A stretch of DNA of 64,000 nt from Flavobacteriales bacterium (GTDB lineage: Bacteria > Bacteroidota > Bacteroidia > Flavobacteriales_D > Sanyastnellaceae): contig JAIBBG010000005.1 in NCBI GenBank assembly GCA_019694805.1, positions 1 to 64,000 of the forward strand, in the 5' to 3' direction. A program made the position numbers and the translations under genes. The notes beneath the pieces are model-generated. The model ran no database searches. It worked only from the letters and a program-made list of their open reading frames with translations, and was not told the DNA's origin. Below, piece by piece: positions 54,693 through 64,000 of this stretch (position 1 is its first letter; every line of letters starts with the position of its first letter).

Positions 54693-57600
54693 TTATTTAG
54701 CTAAAATGGAAGCGCCATTTTCTTTCAAGAGTCTGTCTGCTTCTGAAAGTGTGATTCTGCGTCCATTGTAATAAGCTGTAATGAATGCGTCTTTGATACC
54801 AAGATTCTTCGCTTCACTGCGTTTCTCAACTGCAGCCATCATTGAGTTGAAACGTCCTGCTGTGTAGCGGATTTTCTTCGACTCTGTCAACTCGCTGTTG
54901 AGGTTTGAAATATTGTACATGTTTTTCGAAGCAACTGGCTTGCTGTAAACACCCACCTGCACTGTGAAGAACAGACCTTTGATGGTTTCTACCTGGGTTG
55001 CAGCTACTGCATTAGGTGTACCCTTGTAGTAATCAGGCACTGTAGGCAGTGGTTGATTCAAAGCTACACCGTTGTTGTTAGATGTTGAAGTCGCATTGCC
55101 ACCAGAGTTCGCTTTTGTCGCATTAGAATTGCTGTTTCGTGTTGCTGCAGGATCTTCTCCTTTATCACCATACACATATTCCTTTTCAACCGCTGCAACG
55201 AAATCAGCTCCATCGGTTTTACCCATAGCCTCATACAACGGAATGCGTTTTCCATCGCGATACGCTACAACAAATGCATCTGAGTAACCAATAGATCGGA
55301 TTTCCTTTTTGATCTGATCAGCACTTGCATATGTCATAAAGAAACCAGCAGTGTATCTTGTGATTCCATTGCCAACACTTTCTCCAGAAACAGGAGCAAA
55401 TTCATCATACAAGTTCTGTGGGATATCATTTCTGAATGCCCCGATCTGAACTTTATAGTATACTCCTTTAGGCATGGTCATGTCCACAGGAATTGGCTTC
55501 GCTTCTGAATAGACCGCACGTGTTGTTCTCTTGAATAAATCTGCAACAAGCACTTCTGGCATGGAGTAGTAATAATCTTCTGCGTTCGCTGAAGCGCTGG
55601 AAGCTGCTTTTGCTGATCCCGCACTTGGATTCGATGCAGCATTTCTTGATAATGCTCCAGCGTCAGCAACTGGTTGAATGGCTGCCTTTTCAAGGCTACC
55701 GTCAGTGTTTAAAGTTCCGGCATTTCTCACATCAGCAACAGGCTGAACATTTTCTTTCAGTTGATTTGAATTGCTGTTGTTGCCTTGATCCGCAAGCATA
55801 GAACGCTCTGTTGTGGTGTTCATAGCGGCACCATTGTTTCCAGCTTGGTTACCCGAATTCGAGGAGGTGTTTATCTCTGGTGCGGATGCAGTTACCGTTT
55901 TGCTATCAGTAACAGGAACATCTGCGCGGATATTCATGCTGATATTGCCATCTGGTTGGGCAACTACCGTTTTGCTATCGGTAACGATATCACCCGAAGC
56001 AGAAGTAGAGAATGTCATGACCTGATTGGCTGAGCCATCACCTGCCGATTTCAAATCGGCTGTTTCTGGCTGCGCAGCTACATTGGAATCGATGCCAGGG
56101 CTTTCAGTCGATGTGGAAGAACCATCAGCAGTGTTGGCCGCAATAGACGATTCGGTTGGTTGATCACCTGCAGATTCTTGAGAATCACCCGCATCACTTG
56201 TTGAGGTGTCGGTTGCGTTCGCATCAGTACTTGAAGCCAGATCGGTAGATACGCCAGTTTCTGTAGTATTCGTTTCAACCGGAGCAACTGATTCGCCGCT
56301 CTCCAAAGCCGCAATTAGCCTATCTGAAGGCACCTTACCAGATCTCAACTGAGCAAGATCTGTTTCGCTATATTTCAACAGAAGGTCTACATTGTCGCTG
56401 ATGACTTGTATCTTTTTCAAGTTGTCGATCGCAGCAGCTTCTTTAGCAAATGCGCGACGATAGAAGTCTGCTTTTTCAATATCATCCATCACAGCCGGAG
56501 CAGAAGACCTGATTTCTTCGGCATTGCTCATCAATACATCTGCTTCGCGTTTCAGTTTTTTCACCTGATCGCGGATCATGATGCGGCTTTCAATTTTTTC
56601 ATTGTTTTCTGCGATCGCTTGATTCGCTTTCGCTAATTCTTCATCATATTCTACACGAGTCATTTTTGCAATAGCACCAGCATTATCGATTTCAATCAAT
56701 GAACGCTTCAAGTACAATTGTTCTGCTTTATAATCCAGTTTTCTGAGTTTCGAATTATTCGTTTCATTCTCCATCTCAGCCTCAATCAGGAAAATATTGT
56801 CATTGATTTCACGAATTTTTTCCCTGTTCTTGAGTTGAGTATCTGCAGTCTGGTGCTGCGCTACGATCTCTTCGAAAGATCCTGATTCATATGCGAAAAT
56901 GGATTCACCTTCTTCTTGTGCTTTGAACATTTTTTCAATGTTCTTAGCATCTTCCTCAACGGTTGTTTCTGGAATGTCGCTTACCGGAGCAGTTGATGTG
57001 CTGCTTTCCTGTGCATCATTCTTGACATCTCCGTTATCAGCCATCATGGCTTCAACATTGGTAGAGGCAGCTTGATCATTACCAGTCATTGATTTCGGCT
57101 CAGTTGCAGAAGCTGTTAATTGCAAATCATGACGATATGCATCCAGTTTCTTAAACATCGTCTCAGATTCTCCTTGAATTTCCGCAATCTGCGCATTCAG
57201 TGAGCCTCTTTCTTCCTGCGTGGTAGCAGTTTGAAGTTCTTGCTGCTTTTGTACTTCTAAAAGTTTAAGCGCTTCGATATAAGATTCAGTAACTGTGATC
57301 TGATCTTGCAGTTTTTCACCATATACATGGTCACTTTCGATAATGGTCTTATTTTCTGAGTCGTATGCTGCACGAACTTGATTCATGTCGCCCGATTCGT
57401 TGGAAAGAGCGAGTATCGCAGCCTCATATTGAGCATCAGTCTTGCCCAACTCACTCAGTGCGGCTGGATCCTGGGTTGAATTTGCTTTAGCAGCATTGGC
57501 CAATCTCGCAGACTGAAGTTTTTCTAAAGTGCTGCGTTTGTATTCCATCATTTTGATGGCTTGCTCAATCTCATTACCTGGACCATTGCTGATGTTTTGA

Positions 57601-60581
57601 ACACGGACATCATATGTTGGATCCACGCTGGCGTAAGTACTACGGATCACTTCAGGGGCAACAGCGCCCGGAGCATTTTCAGTCAGATTGAGGTTGGTAC
57701 GTGTTTCATTTCTGAAAGCAGTTAATTCACTCAATTTGGCATTGTCCGATTCCGAAAAAGTACCATTGGCCTTTTTCGATTCAATCTTCTTGATTTCGTT
57801 TTCAGTTTCAATCAAACTTTGTGAAAGCACCATTCGGCGTGCTGGGGCCATTTCTGGCTGTTTGCCAATACTGGCCAGCATAGTATCACGTCTTCCTTTG
57901 ATTTCTTTGAGTTCTGCACCGGCGGTGGCGTTGACTCCAACTGTTGCAGGTGGGGTAGTAGACTTGGATTCCACAGAGGTAGTTTCCGTTGATGAGGATG
58001 AAGTGTTACCACCGTTTGGGGTATTGGATGCTACACTTCCACCAGAGTTTGTGCTACCGGATTCATGAGCAGCAGATGCTGAATTACCTGTTGTCTGAGT
58101 ACTTTGATGAGAAGCGACATCAGAAGAAGCATCGGTGATGAGGGCGAGCATTTGTGGATCTTTCAATTCCATGGCATCCACACGATTGGTCATCTCATCA
58201 AGTCGCATAGCAAGTGTTGACTTGTCAGTTGGTGAAACCTTCACCATATCTGCCGGCTGAAGTCCATAGTTCGAATCTTCTGAAACAGCCATGAAATAAT
58301 TGACATTGGCCTGAGCCATTTTGGCATCAAAGCCAGCCTTTTCTAATTTGGCTTGTTGTTGAGCGATTCTCTTTCTGGTGCCGTCAAGATTTGCTTGAGC
58401 ATTGGCTACTTCAGTAGAAGCGGCCTGCTTTTCTTTGTCTTTTTTAGCTGCACTGAGGTTGTTCTGAGCAGTAACAAGATCTGCTGCTAATGCTTTTTCT
58501 TCGGTGCGCAGGTCTTCAAGTTTACTTTCTTCTCTTGCACGTTCTGATTCTCTCGCTTTAGCTTTAGACTGAAGTTCAGCCACAGGTGAGTTACCTGTGC
58601 CATCGCGCAAAGCAGTCTGACGATCCTTCTCAGCTGTCATGATGGTAACAGCCTGATCATAATTTCCCGCAGATTCTGCCTTTTGCAGTTCAGCTACCTG
58701 AAGGTCTAGTTGATTTGCACGTTCACCTTCAGAAACTTTGTATCGTTGAATGGACTCAGCAGCATTCATGGCAGCTTTCGCTTCCATCTGAAGTGTGGCA
58801 GCCTTGTCGGTAAGCTCTACAGATTTTCTCAATTTACGGATGTCGTCATCATTGCTGATGGTTCCGAGTGATTTTCGTATGGTTTCAGCCTCCGTGAGAG
58901 CAGCATCAGCTTCCTGATATCTTTTCTTGGCAAAAGCAAGACTGTTGGCATACTTCTGATCCGACTCGCTGACAAACTTCTTGATTTGTCCTGATTCTTT
59001 CTTCATGCCTTCACTCACAGTCGCGATGGTGGTACCATTGGCAAAGCCTGCCGCAATGGGAGCGTTGGTGATATTTTTCTCAAATGTGGTCAATTCACCA
59101 TCGTTTCCTGATGTCGACTCGGACTTATTGGAAGCAATTGGTTCTGAACTTTCAGTGTTCACATCAAGTCTGGATTTCTTGCGAAGCATTTCTGCGGCAA
59201 GCACTGAGAGATCTTCTTCCAATGGTGTTTCGAAGTGATTGGTTACAATCAATTTATCCTGACCGTTTTCACTAACTAAGCGCATTTCCTGCCTCAAGGC
59301 TACTGGTCTGCCAAAAGATGGAATGCTCACATTCACATCATGGATTTTCGGACTGTTTTCAGTTACAACTTTGAAATTGTAATCACCGGATTTCGGAACG
59401 TACATCAAGTAATTGCCTGATGGTCCGCCTGAAATTCCATCGCAAACCATCCTATTGCTAGCGGTTTCAAAAATTTTGATCCCTGCCTTATGTTGGTCGG
59501 GATTAATATCACTGAAGAATTCTCCTTTGATGTAAACAACCTGAAGCGGAGTGCTTTCAACCATTACGTTATAAACGTTCAAATGGCTCATGTCACTGGC
59601 CCTGCCACTGGCAAAATAAGCCTTCTTATTCAGAGAGTCGGCGATATAGAAAATATCATCATCCGGAGTATTGATGGCAAAGTCAAGATTGATAGCAGGA
59701 CCAAATTCCTGTGACTTAGGATCATATTCACATTTAAATATGTCATATCCTCCCATGCTATTGTGGCCCTTTGACGCGAAATAGAGTGTCTTGCCATCGC
59801 TATGCATGAAACAATAATCTTCGTCGTATTTGGTATTCACGCCATCACCAAGTTTCACCGGAGTGGAAAACTTCCCATCTGGCAGCACTTGAGCTTTATA
59901 AATGTCTTTACCAGTGGCGCCATCTTTTCCATACGAACTGAAATAAATGGTTGTGCCATTTCCCGGGTAGTGAATGACTCCAGGATCGGTGCTTTTTTGA
60001 TCCAGTTTTGATTTGAGTTCTTCCGGAACGGTTAGAATTTTACCACCGATGGCTTCCAAATTGAAATAACGGAAGAAGTTTGCCTTATCAGCTTCTGTTT
60101 TGCTGATAACTGAAATATCTTTTACGTTGGCTAGCAGGTTAGAACCATAAATACAGGTTTCAATTTCGCGCTGAGCATCAGTTTTAGCCGCGACTTTGGG
60201 ATCCGCATTACGAAGAAAAGTCTCATAAGCCTTAATGGCATCTTTGAACTGATAATTCAGGTGATATGCCTTTCCGAGGTAATACCACGCCATTTTATCT
60301 TCAACGCCTTTTGCAGTCGCAATGGTCAAAAACTTGACAGCTTTGGTTTTGTCCTGATCACTATAGATGGCGCATGCACCAAATCTGTAGTTATAGTCCG
60401 GATGATTCGGGTACAAGGAGACCAATTGTGAATACAATGGGAATGCCTTCAGGTATTGACCCGAATTGAAATAACCGTTGGCCTCCTTGATCAGTTGTTC
60501 TTCATTGCCTTTTTGGGAAAAAGCAGTTTGAGTCACAAACACGGCCAATAGGGCGATAACCAGTGTTTTAGTGCATTTCAT
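54693..60581 (-). CDS. Giant TPR / PD40 propeller / coiled-coil / double SPOR-like envelope protein
   Basis: A 1962-residue exported protein; signal peptide MKCTKTLVIALLAVFVTQTAFS. TPR repeats (about 28-150), then PD40 propeller strands (TIYFSSYGKDG, TLYFASKGHNSMGGYDIFK, KAYFASGRA; 190-345), then a carboxypeptidase-regulatory-like domain (350-430). Long alanine/glutamate coiled coils follow (about 530-770 and 890-1370), then a serine/threonine/asparagine-rich stretch (1430-1640). Two SPOR-like units end it: VYYKVQIGAFRN (about 1701) and LFFTVQVGVYSK (about 1866). TPR-PD40-CRD order is as in T9SS PorE, but without its OmpA domain; SPOR domains bind denuded peptidoglycan, so an envelope anchor is likely. 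Confidence 0.85.
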   Translation of the reverse strand: MKCTKTLVIALLAVFVTQTAFSQKGNEEQLIKEANGYFNSGQYLKAFPLYSQLVSLYPNHPDYNYRFGACAIYSDQDKTKAVKFLTIATAKGVEDKMAWYYLGKAYHLNYQFKDAIKAYETFLRNADPKVAAKTDAQREIETCIYGSNLLANVKDISVISKTEADKANFFRYFNLEAIGGKILTVPEELKSKLDQKSTDPGVIHYPGNGTTIYFSSYGKDGATGKDIYKAQVLPDGKFSTPVKLGDGVNTKYDEDYCFMHSDGKTLYFASKGHNSMGGYDIFKCEYDPKSQEFGPAINLDFAINTPDDDIFYIADSLNKKAYFASGRASDMSHLNVYNVMVESTPLQVVYIKGEFFSDINPDQHKAGIKIFETASNRMVCDGISGGPSGNYLMYVPKSGDYNFKVVTENSPKIHDVNVSIPSFGRPVALRQEMRLVSENGQDKLIVTNHFETPLEEDLSVLAAEMLRKKSRLDVNTESSEPIASNKSESTSGNDGELTTFEKNITNAPIAAGFANGTTIATVSEGMKKESGQIKKFVSESDQKYANSLAFAKKRYQEADAALTEAETIRKSLGTISNDDDIRKLRKSVELTDKAATLQMEAKAAMNAAESIQRYKVSEGERANQLDLQVAELQKAESAGNYDQAVTIMTAEKDRQTALRDGTGNSPVAELQSKAKARESERAREESKLEDLRTEEKALAADLVTAQNNLSAAKKDKEKQAASTEVANAQANLDGTRKRIAQQQAKLEKAGFDAKMAQANVNYFMAVSEDSNYGLQPADMVKVSPTDKSTLAMRLDEMTNRVDAMELKDPQMLALITDASSDVASHQSTQTTGNSASAAHESGSTNSGGSVASNTPNGGNTSSSSTETTSVESKSTTPPATVGVNATAGAELKEIKGRRDTMLASIGKQPEMAPARRMVLSQSLIETENEIKKIESKKANGTFSESDNAKLSELTAFRNETRTNLNLTENAPGAVAPEVIRSTYASVDPTYDVRVQNISNGPGNEIEQAIKMMEYKRSTLEKLQSARLANAAKANSTQDPAALSELGKTDAQYEAAILALSNESGDMNQVRAAYDSENKTIIESDHVYGEKLQDQITVTESYIEALKLLEVQKQQELQTATTQEERGSLNAQIAEIQGESETMFKKLDAYRHDLQLTASATEPKSMTGNDQAASTNVEAMMADNGDVKNDAQESSTSTAPVSDIPETTVEEDAKNIEKMFKAQEEGESIFAYESGSFEEIVAQHQTADTQLKNREKIREINDNIFLIEAEMENETNNSKLRKLDYKAEQLYLKRSLIEIDNAGAIAKMTRVEYDEELAKANQAIAENNEKIESRIMIRDQVKKLKREADVLMSNAEEIRSSAPAVMDDIEKADFYRRAFAKEAAAIDNLKKIQVISDNVDLLLKYSETDLAQLRSGKVPSDRLIAALESGESVAPVETNTTETGVSTDLASSTDANATDTSTSDAGDSQESAGDQPTESSIAANTADGSSTSTESPGIDSNVAAQPETADLKSAGDGSANQVMTFSTSASGDIVTDSKTVVAQPDGNISMNIRADVPVTDSKTVTASAPEINTSSNSGNQAGNNGAAMNTTTERSMLADQGNNSNSNQLKENVQPVADVRNAGTLNTDGSLEKAAIQPVADAGALSRNAASNPSAGSAKAASSASANAEDYYYSMPEVLVADLFKRTTRAVYSEAKPIPVDMTMPKGVYYKVQIGAFRNDIPQNLYDEFAPVSGESVGNGITRYTAGFFMTYASADQIKKEIRSIGYSDAFVVAYRDGKRIPLYEAMGKTDGADFVAAVEKEYVYGDKGEDPAATRNSNSNATKANSGGNATSTSNNNGVALNQPLPTVPDYYKGTPNAVAATQVETIKGLFFTVQVGVYSKPVASKNMYNISNLNSELTESKKIRYTAGRFNSMMAAVEKRSEAKNLGIKDAFITAYYNGRRITLSEADRLLKENGASILAK

Positions 60582-60786
60582 GCGATATTGTCTTAGACGA
60601 TTTTCATTTAAAAAGAAGCCTTTATGAGCGACTTTTCTTGGCGTTTTTACCGCTTATTGGCGTTTCGGTTCACCCAAAAAGCCACTAAGTAGTTCTTCGC
60701 TTGAACGTGGATCGTCCTGAACGGGTTACAATTTCATTGAATTTCAGACCATAAAATTCGGTTCAACCAAATTTCCATCACCAAAC

Positions 60787-60806
60787 CATTGTGAATGAAC
60801 ACAATG
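60787..60806. promoter_or_regulatory. CRP/FNR-like palindrome CATTGTG-N6-CACAATG
   Basis: A perfect 7-bp inverted repeat with a 6-base spacer. It contains TGTG and CACA at the spacing of CRP-family operators. It sits between the divergent giant envelope gene and gyrA; which one it affects is unclear. Confidence 0.4.
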
Positions 60807-60875
60807 AGTCAAAGTGTTGATCGCTGTGCAGACTGACATTCATTTTTAGTTTCCCGCATCAATATTAATAAGAGT

Positions 60876-60907
60876 TTATCCACAGTGGATACCGTCGGTG
60901 TGAATAA
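60876..60907. promoter_or_regulatory. Pair of facing DnaA-box-like sequences
   Basis: TTATCCACA on the plus strand and, 14 bases on, TGTGAATAA (TTATTCACA on the minus strand). Both match TTATNCACA. They lie about 155-180 bases upstream of gyrA. Confidence 0.4.
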
Positions 60908-60949
60908 AAAACAATTCACTAAGAGTGCTGCATTTCACATAACGCGGGT

Positions 60950-60957
60950 TAAATTCG
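60950..60957 (+). promoter_or_regulatory. -7 box variant TAAATTCG for gyrA
   Basis: TAAATTCG, one mismatch from TAnnTTTG, about 100 bases before the gyrA ATG, leaving a leader of roughly 95 bases. Confidence 0.4.
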
Positions 60958-61057
60958 CGAGCCTTTTGGACGGAGACCAAATTCTATGCTCTTTAACCTA
61001 AAAAGTCGCTGATCCCGAAGGCTTTACAACGAATTACCAGACAATTCACATCATAAC

Positions 61058-63598
61058 ATGGCAGAAGGAGAAAAGATAATTCCCATTAACATTGAGGATG
61101 AAATGAAAACGGCCTACATCGATTATTCGATGTCGGTAATCGTCAGCAGGGCACTACCTGATGTTCGTGACGGAATGAAGCCAGTGCACCGCCGGGTACT
61201 TTATGGGATGCTCGAGTTAGGAGTACTTTCAAATCGCCCGCATAAAAAATCTGCCCGTATCGTCGGAGAAGTACTCGGAAAGTATCACCCTCACGGTGAT
61301 GGCGCCGTTTACGATACCATGGTCCGCATGGCACAGGACTGGACACTTAGATATCCATTGGTAGATGGTCAGGGTAACTATGGCAGTATGGATGGCGACC
61401 CACCGGCAGCTATGCGATATACTGAAGCCAGACTGCGAAAAATAGCTGAAGAATTACTTGAAGACTTGGATAAGGAAACCGTTGATTTTCAACCGAATTT
61501 CGATGATTCCCTGGAAGAACCAAAGGTGATGCCGGGCAAGGTGCCCAACCTCTTATTGAATGGGGTAAGTGGTATCGCTGTGGGTATGGCCACCAACATG
61601 CCACCTCACAATTTGACTGAAGTGTGTGAAGGTATTAAAGCCTACATCGATAATCGCGATATCACCATCGAAGAATTGATGAAATACATCAAGGCTCCGG
61701 ATTTCCCAACAGGCGGTATGATCTATGGCCTTGAAGGAGTTAAGAGTGCTTATGAGACAGGTAGAGGTAGAGTAGTTATCCGCGCCAAACACGCCATCGA
61801 AGAAGTTGACGGCAGAGAGTGTATTGTGGTGACTGAAGTACCTTACCAGGTCAATAAAGCTGAAATGCAGAGCCGTCAGGATGCCATGATCAAAGAAGGT
61901 AAACTGGAAGGCATCAGTGAAATCCGCGACCTGAGTTCACGTGAAGGAATTCGAATTGAATATGAAATTAAGCGCGATGCAATCGCCAATGTTGTATTAA
62001 ATAATTTATTTAAGCACACATCATTACAAACCTCATTTTCAATAAATAACGTCGCTTTAGTTGGTGGTCGTCCTGAGATTCTGAATCTCAAGGATATGAT
62101 TGTTCACTATGTGAACCACCGTCATGAAGTGGTGACCCGCAGAACGCAATTTGAATTGCGTAAGGCTGCAGAAAGAGCTCACATCCTCGAAGGACTTTTG
62201 ATCGCTCTGGATCATTTGGACGAGGTTATTGCATTGATTCGTGGCAGTCAAACGCCAGATGTGGCAAGAGAAGGATTGATTTCTCAGTTCAGTCTCAGCG
62301 AGATACAAGCAAGAGCTATTCTGGATATGCGTCTGCAAAGACTTACCGGTCTTGAGCGCGATAAGATCCGCGATGAGTACAACGAACTCATGGCCTTGAT
62401 CGCCAGATTGAATGAAATCCTTGGTAGTGAAGCACTTCGCATGCAGATTATCAAAGATGAACTCACTCACCTGATCGAAAAATTCGGTGATGAAAGAAGA
62501 TCAACCATTGAATACAGCAGTGCTGAACTGAATATAGAAGATATGATTCCGGATGATCATGTGGTCATCACAATTACCCATGCCGGCTATATCAAACGCA
62601 CGAATATTACGGAGTACCGCGCTCAATCGCGCGGAGGCGTGGGAGCGAAGGGAACGGTTGCGAGACAAGAAGACTTCGTAGAACACATTTTCACAGCCAC
62701 CAATCACGAATGGCTGTTGATTTTCACCAAAAAAGGACGCTGCTTCTGGATGCGTGTGTTCGAGATTCCAGAAGGTGCAAAAGCATCTAAGGGCAGGGCA
62801 ATTCAAAACCTGATTCAAATCGAACAGGATGATAAGTTATTGGCTTACATACCTGTTAAAGATTTGATGAACGAAGATTACGTCAACAATAACTTCGTTA
62901 TTCTCTGCACCAAACAAGGACTTATTAAAAAGACTTCACTCGAAGCCTATTCACGACCAAGATCATCTGGTATCAATGCCATTACCATTGTTGATGGTGA
63001 TGAGCTCCTGGAGGCCAAACTGACCAATGGTAAATGTGAGATCATCATGGGAACGCGCGAAGGAAAGGCTATCCGCTTCAATGAGAGCACAGTAAGGGCA
63101 GTAGGTCGTACTGCTCAGGGTGTGAAAGCGGTGACATTAGAAGGAGACCACAATGAAGTGATCGGCATGGTTTGCGTTGATTCTCCGGAACGCGATATTC
63201 TGGTAGTCAGCGAAAAAGGATTTGGTAAAAGGTCAGCTCTCGAGGATTACCGCATTACCAACCGAGGTGGTAAAGGGGTAAAAACCATCAATATCACCGA
63301 AAAAACAGGTGCACTCATTTCCATTTTGGCTGTTGACAATGACCATGATTTCATGATCATCAACAGAAGCGGAATCACCATCAGACTTCGCGTGGATGAA
63401 TTGAGGGTTGTTGGACGTGCGACACAAGGTGTTAAGCTCATCAATTTGAGAAATAACGATGAGATTGCGGCCGTTTGTACGGTGTTGAAAGACGAAGAGG
63501 AAGAACAGGATTTGAATGCGGCCGATCTCGAAAACCTGCCAGGTGATTTGAATCAGGATGATTCAAATAACATGGAATCTTCGGATGAAAGCAATTGA
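61058..63598 (+). CDS. gyrA: DNA gyrase subunit A
   Basis: An 846-residue type II topoisomerase subunit that cuts and rejoins DNA to introduce negative supercoils. The winged-helix region VHRRVLYGM, the PPAAMRYTE segment with catalytic Y121 and the GGVGAKG motif in the C-terminal propeller ([10 protein letters not shown], a variant of the GyrA box) are present. In the quinolone region, [10 protein letters not shown] has G82 where E. coli GyrA has S83; D86 corresponds to D87. The acidic tail (DEEEEQDLN...) is as in many GyrA. ParC is excluded by the full set of propeller blades and the box variant, though a topoisomerase IV role is not wholly ruled out. Confidence 0.93.
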   Translation: MAEGEKIIPINIEDEMKTAYIDYSMSVIVSRALPDVRDGMKPVHRRVLYGMLELGVLSNRPHKKSARIVGEVLGKYHPHGDGAVYDTMVRMAQDWTLRYPLVDGQGNYGSMDGDPPAAMRYTEARLRKIAEELLEDLDKETVDFQPNFDDSLEEPKVMPGKVPNLLLNGVSGIAVGMATNMPPHNLTEVCEGIKAYIDNRDITIEELMKYIKAPDFPTGGMIYGLEGVKSAYETGRGRVVIRAKHAIEEVDGRECIVVTEVPYQVNKAEMQSRQDAMIKEGKLEGISEIRDLSSREGIRIEYEIKRDAIANVVLNNLFKHTSLQTSFSINNVALVGGRPEILNLKDMIVHYVNHRHEVVTRRTQFELRKAAERAHILEGLLIALDHLDEVIALIRGSQTPDVAREGLISQFSLSEIQARAILDMRLQRLTGLERDKIRDEYNELMALIARLNEILGSEALRMQIIKDELTHLIEKFGDERRSTIEYSSAELNIEDMIPDDHVVITITHAGYIKRTNITEYRAQSRGGVGAKGTVARQEDFVEHIFTATNHEWLLIFTKKGRCFWMRVFEIPEGAKASKGRAIQNLIQIEQDDKLLAYIPVKDLMNEDYVNNNFVILCTKQGLIKKTSLEAYSRPRSSGINAITIVDGDELLEAKLTNGKCEIIMGTREGKAIRFNESTVRAVGRTAQGVKAVTLEGDHNEVIGMVCVDSPERDILVVSEKGFGKRSALEDYRITNRGGKGVKTINITEKTGALISILAVDNDHDFMIINRSGITIRLRVDELRVVGRATQGVKLINLRNNDEIAAVCTVLKDEEEEQDLNAADLENLPGDLNQDDSNNMESSDESN

Positions 63599-63611
63599 AA
63601 ATGAATAATTC

Positions 63612-63645
63612 AAAAGCCGCAATGCCTCTGCATTGCGGCTTTTTT
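63612..63645 (+). terminator. Terminator after gyrA
   Basis: AAAAGCCGCAATGC, CTCT, GCATTGCGGCTTTT, a 14-bp perfect stem ending in T-run. It begins 14 bases after the stop. Confidence 0.95.
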
Positions 63646-63690
63646 ATGCCGGATACACTAAGAATAATTGCAGATGAATTGGCAAGGAAC

Positions 63691-63723
63691 TTGGTATGGC
63701 GGCCATACGAAACAATACATTTG
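63691..63723 (+). promoter_or_regulatory. Promoter TTG-N22-TACATTTG
   Basis: TTG at 63691-63693 and a perfect TACATTTG -7 box at 63716-63723, 30 bases before the ATG at 63753. Confidence 0.65.
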
Positions 63724-63752
63724 TACAGATTAAAAATCCCCAATAACACGCA

Positions 63753-64000
63753 ATGAAAAAAAACGGTTTGCTCTTCGCAATGCTTATCGCAGGTACGATC
63801 GCATTCGCGCAACCAGATGTTACATCAGCCTACAATGCCAACAAAAGTGGTGAATATGATGTGGCAGTAAATTATATCGAGAAAGCCATCACTGATCCTA
63901 AAGCTTCTGCCAAAGAGAAGGTTTGGAGATATAGAGGTGCTATTTACCTGAACGTTGCTTCAAGTCCGAAGTATGCTGCTATGTTCCCCAATGCGATTCA
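63753..64000 (+). CDS. TPR protein, exported (partial, 5' end)
   Basis: The first 82 codons start MKKNGLLFAMLIAGTIAFAQ, a signal peptide. The mature part begins a helical TPR-like pattern (SAYNANKSGEYDVAVNYIEKAI, then KVWRYRGAIYLNVA). It has its own promoter after the gyrA terminator. The 3' end lies beyond the window. Confidence 0.8.
   Translation, partial: MKKNGLLFAMLIAGTIAFAQPDVTSAYNANKSGEYDVAVNYIEKAITDPKASAKEKVWRYRGAIYLNVASSPKYAAMFPNAI

Larger units (their letters stand above)
60582..61057. other. Divergent intergenic region, 476 bp, before gyrA
   Basis: No gene is seen. It holds a TTGTG-N6-CACAA palindrome (60787-60806), a perfect DnaA-box match TTATCCACA (60876-60884), a facing TTATTCACA (60899-60907) and a TAAATTCG box for gyrA (60950-60957). 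The rest is A/T-rich without evident structure. Confidence 0.5.

Overview
The window looks like a chromosomal segment of a free-living member of the Bacteroidota, most likely a flavobacterium-like lineage. Four large surface proteins end in type IX secretion system (T9SS) sorting domains. Many genes are preceded by the Bacteroidota-type -7 box TAnnTTTG or a TTCG variant. Several housekeeping genes (gyrA, hisS, gltA, tpiA, prmA, prmC) read like that phylum. The taxon below phylum is an inference. Coding density is high, several gene pairs overlap by ATGA, and I see no tRNA, rRNA, CRISPR array or insertion sequence.

Layout: 1-1448 (minus) holds a cysteine-rich, probably metal-related group of envelope proteins. 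1611-7471 (plus) is an aromatic-catabolism run: homogentisate dioxygenase, 4-hydroxyphenylpyruvate dioxygenase, a 2-oxoglutarate/Fe(II)-type oxygenase, then paaA-B-C-D of the phenylacetyl-CoA epoxidase. It ends at a terminator whose loop carries a promoter box for a QueD-like gene. 8006-11435 (minus) holds a GH114-type lipoprotein, an S33 peptidase lipoprotein and a thiolase. 11524-16212 carries DUF1304, tpiA-prmA, a TSUP permease and a superfamily 2 helicase. 16325-22699 (minus) has an FkbM methyltransferase, two GH13 amylase-family lipoproteins flanking prmC, and a seven-bladed WD40 protein. 22964-26271 (plus) has hisS, dinB-like and glcD-like genes, followed by a probable small RNA gene.

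26597-38819 is a T9SS surface-protein island: a SprB-repeat protein, a giant PKD-repeat protein with a type B sorting domain and a probable TTG start, and a protein with what looks like a complete lysyl oxidase catalytic domain. After a GT39-type glycosyltransferase and an acetyltransferase, 41063-50062 (minus) carries an exported protein, an S1/P1-nuclease-like protein, a ComB-like phosphatase, an enoyl-CoA hydratase homologue, citrate synthase, a thioredoxin-like protein and two POT peptide transporters. 50191-60581 (minus) holds a fourth T9SS substrate, a sugar epimerase, apaG with a DUF3810 metalloprotease-like gene, and a 1962-residue TPR / PD40 propeller / coiled-coil / double SPOR-like envelope protein. 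The window ends with gyrA (plus) and the start of a TPR protein.

The most distinctive items are the T9SS-addressed lysyl oxidase, the giant TPR-PD40-SPOR protein (resembling PorE but with SPOR-like repeats where PorE has an OmpA domain), the HPPD/HGO/oxygenase/Paa gene run, and the candidate sRNA. Gene starts were moved inward from the longest open frame when a -7 box, signal peptide or overlap argued for it.
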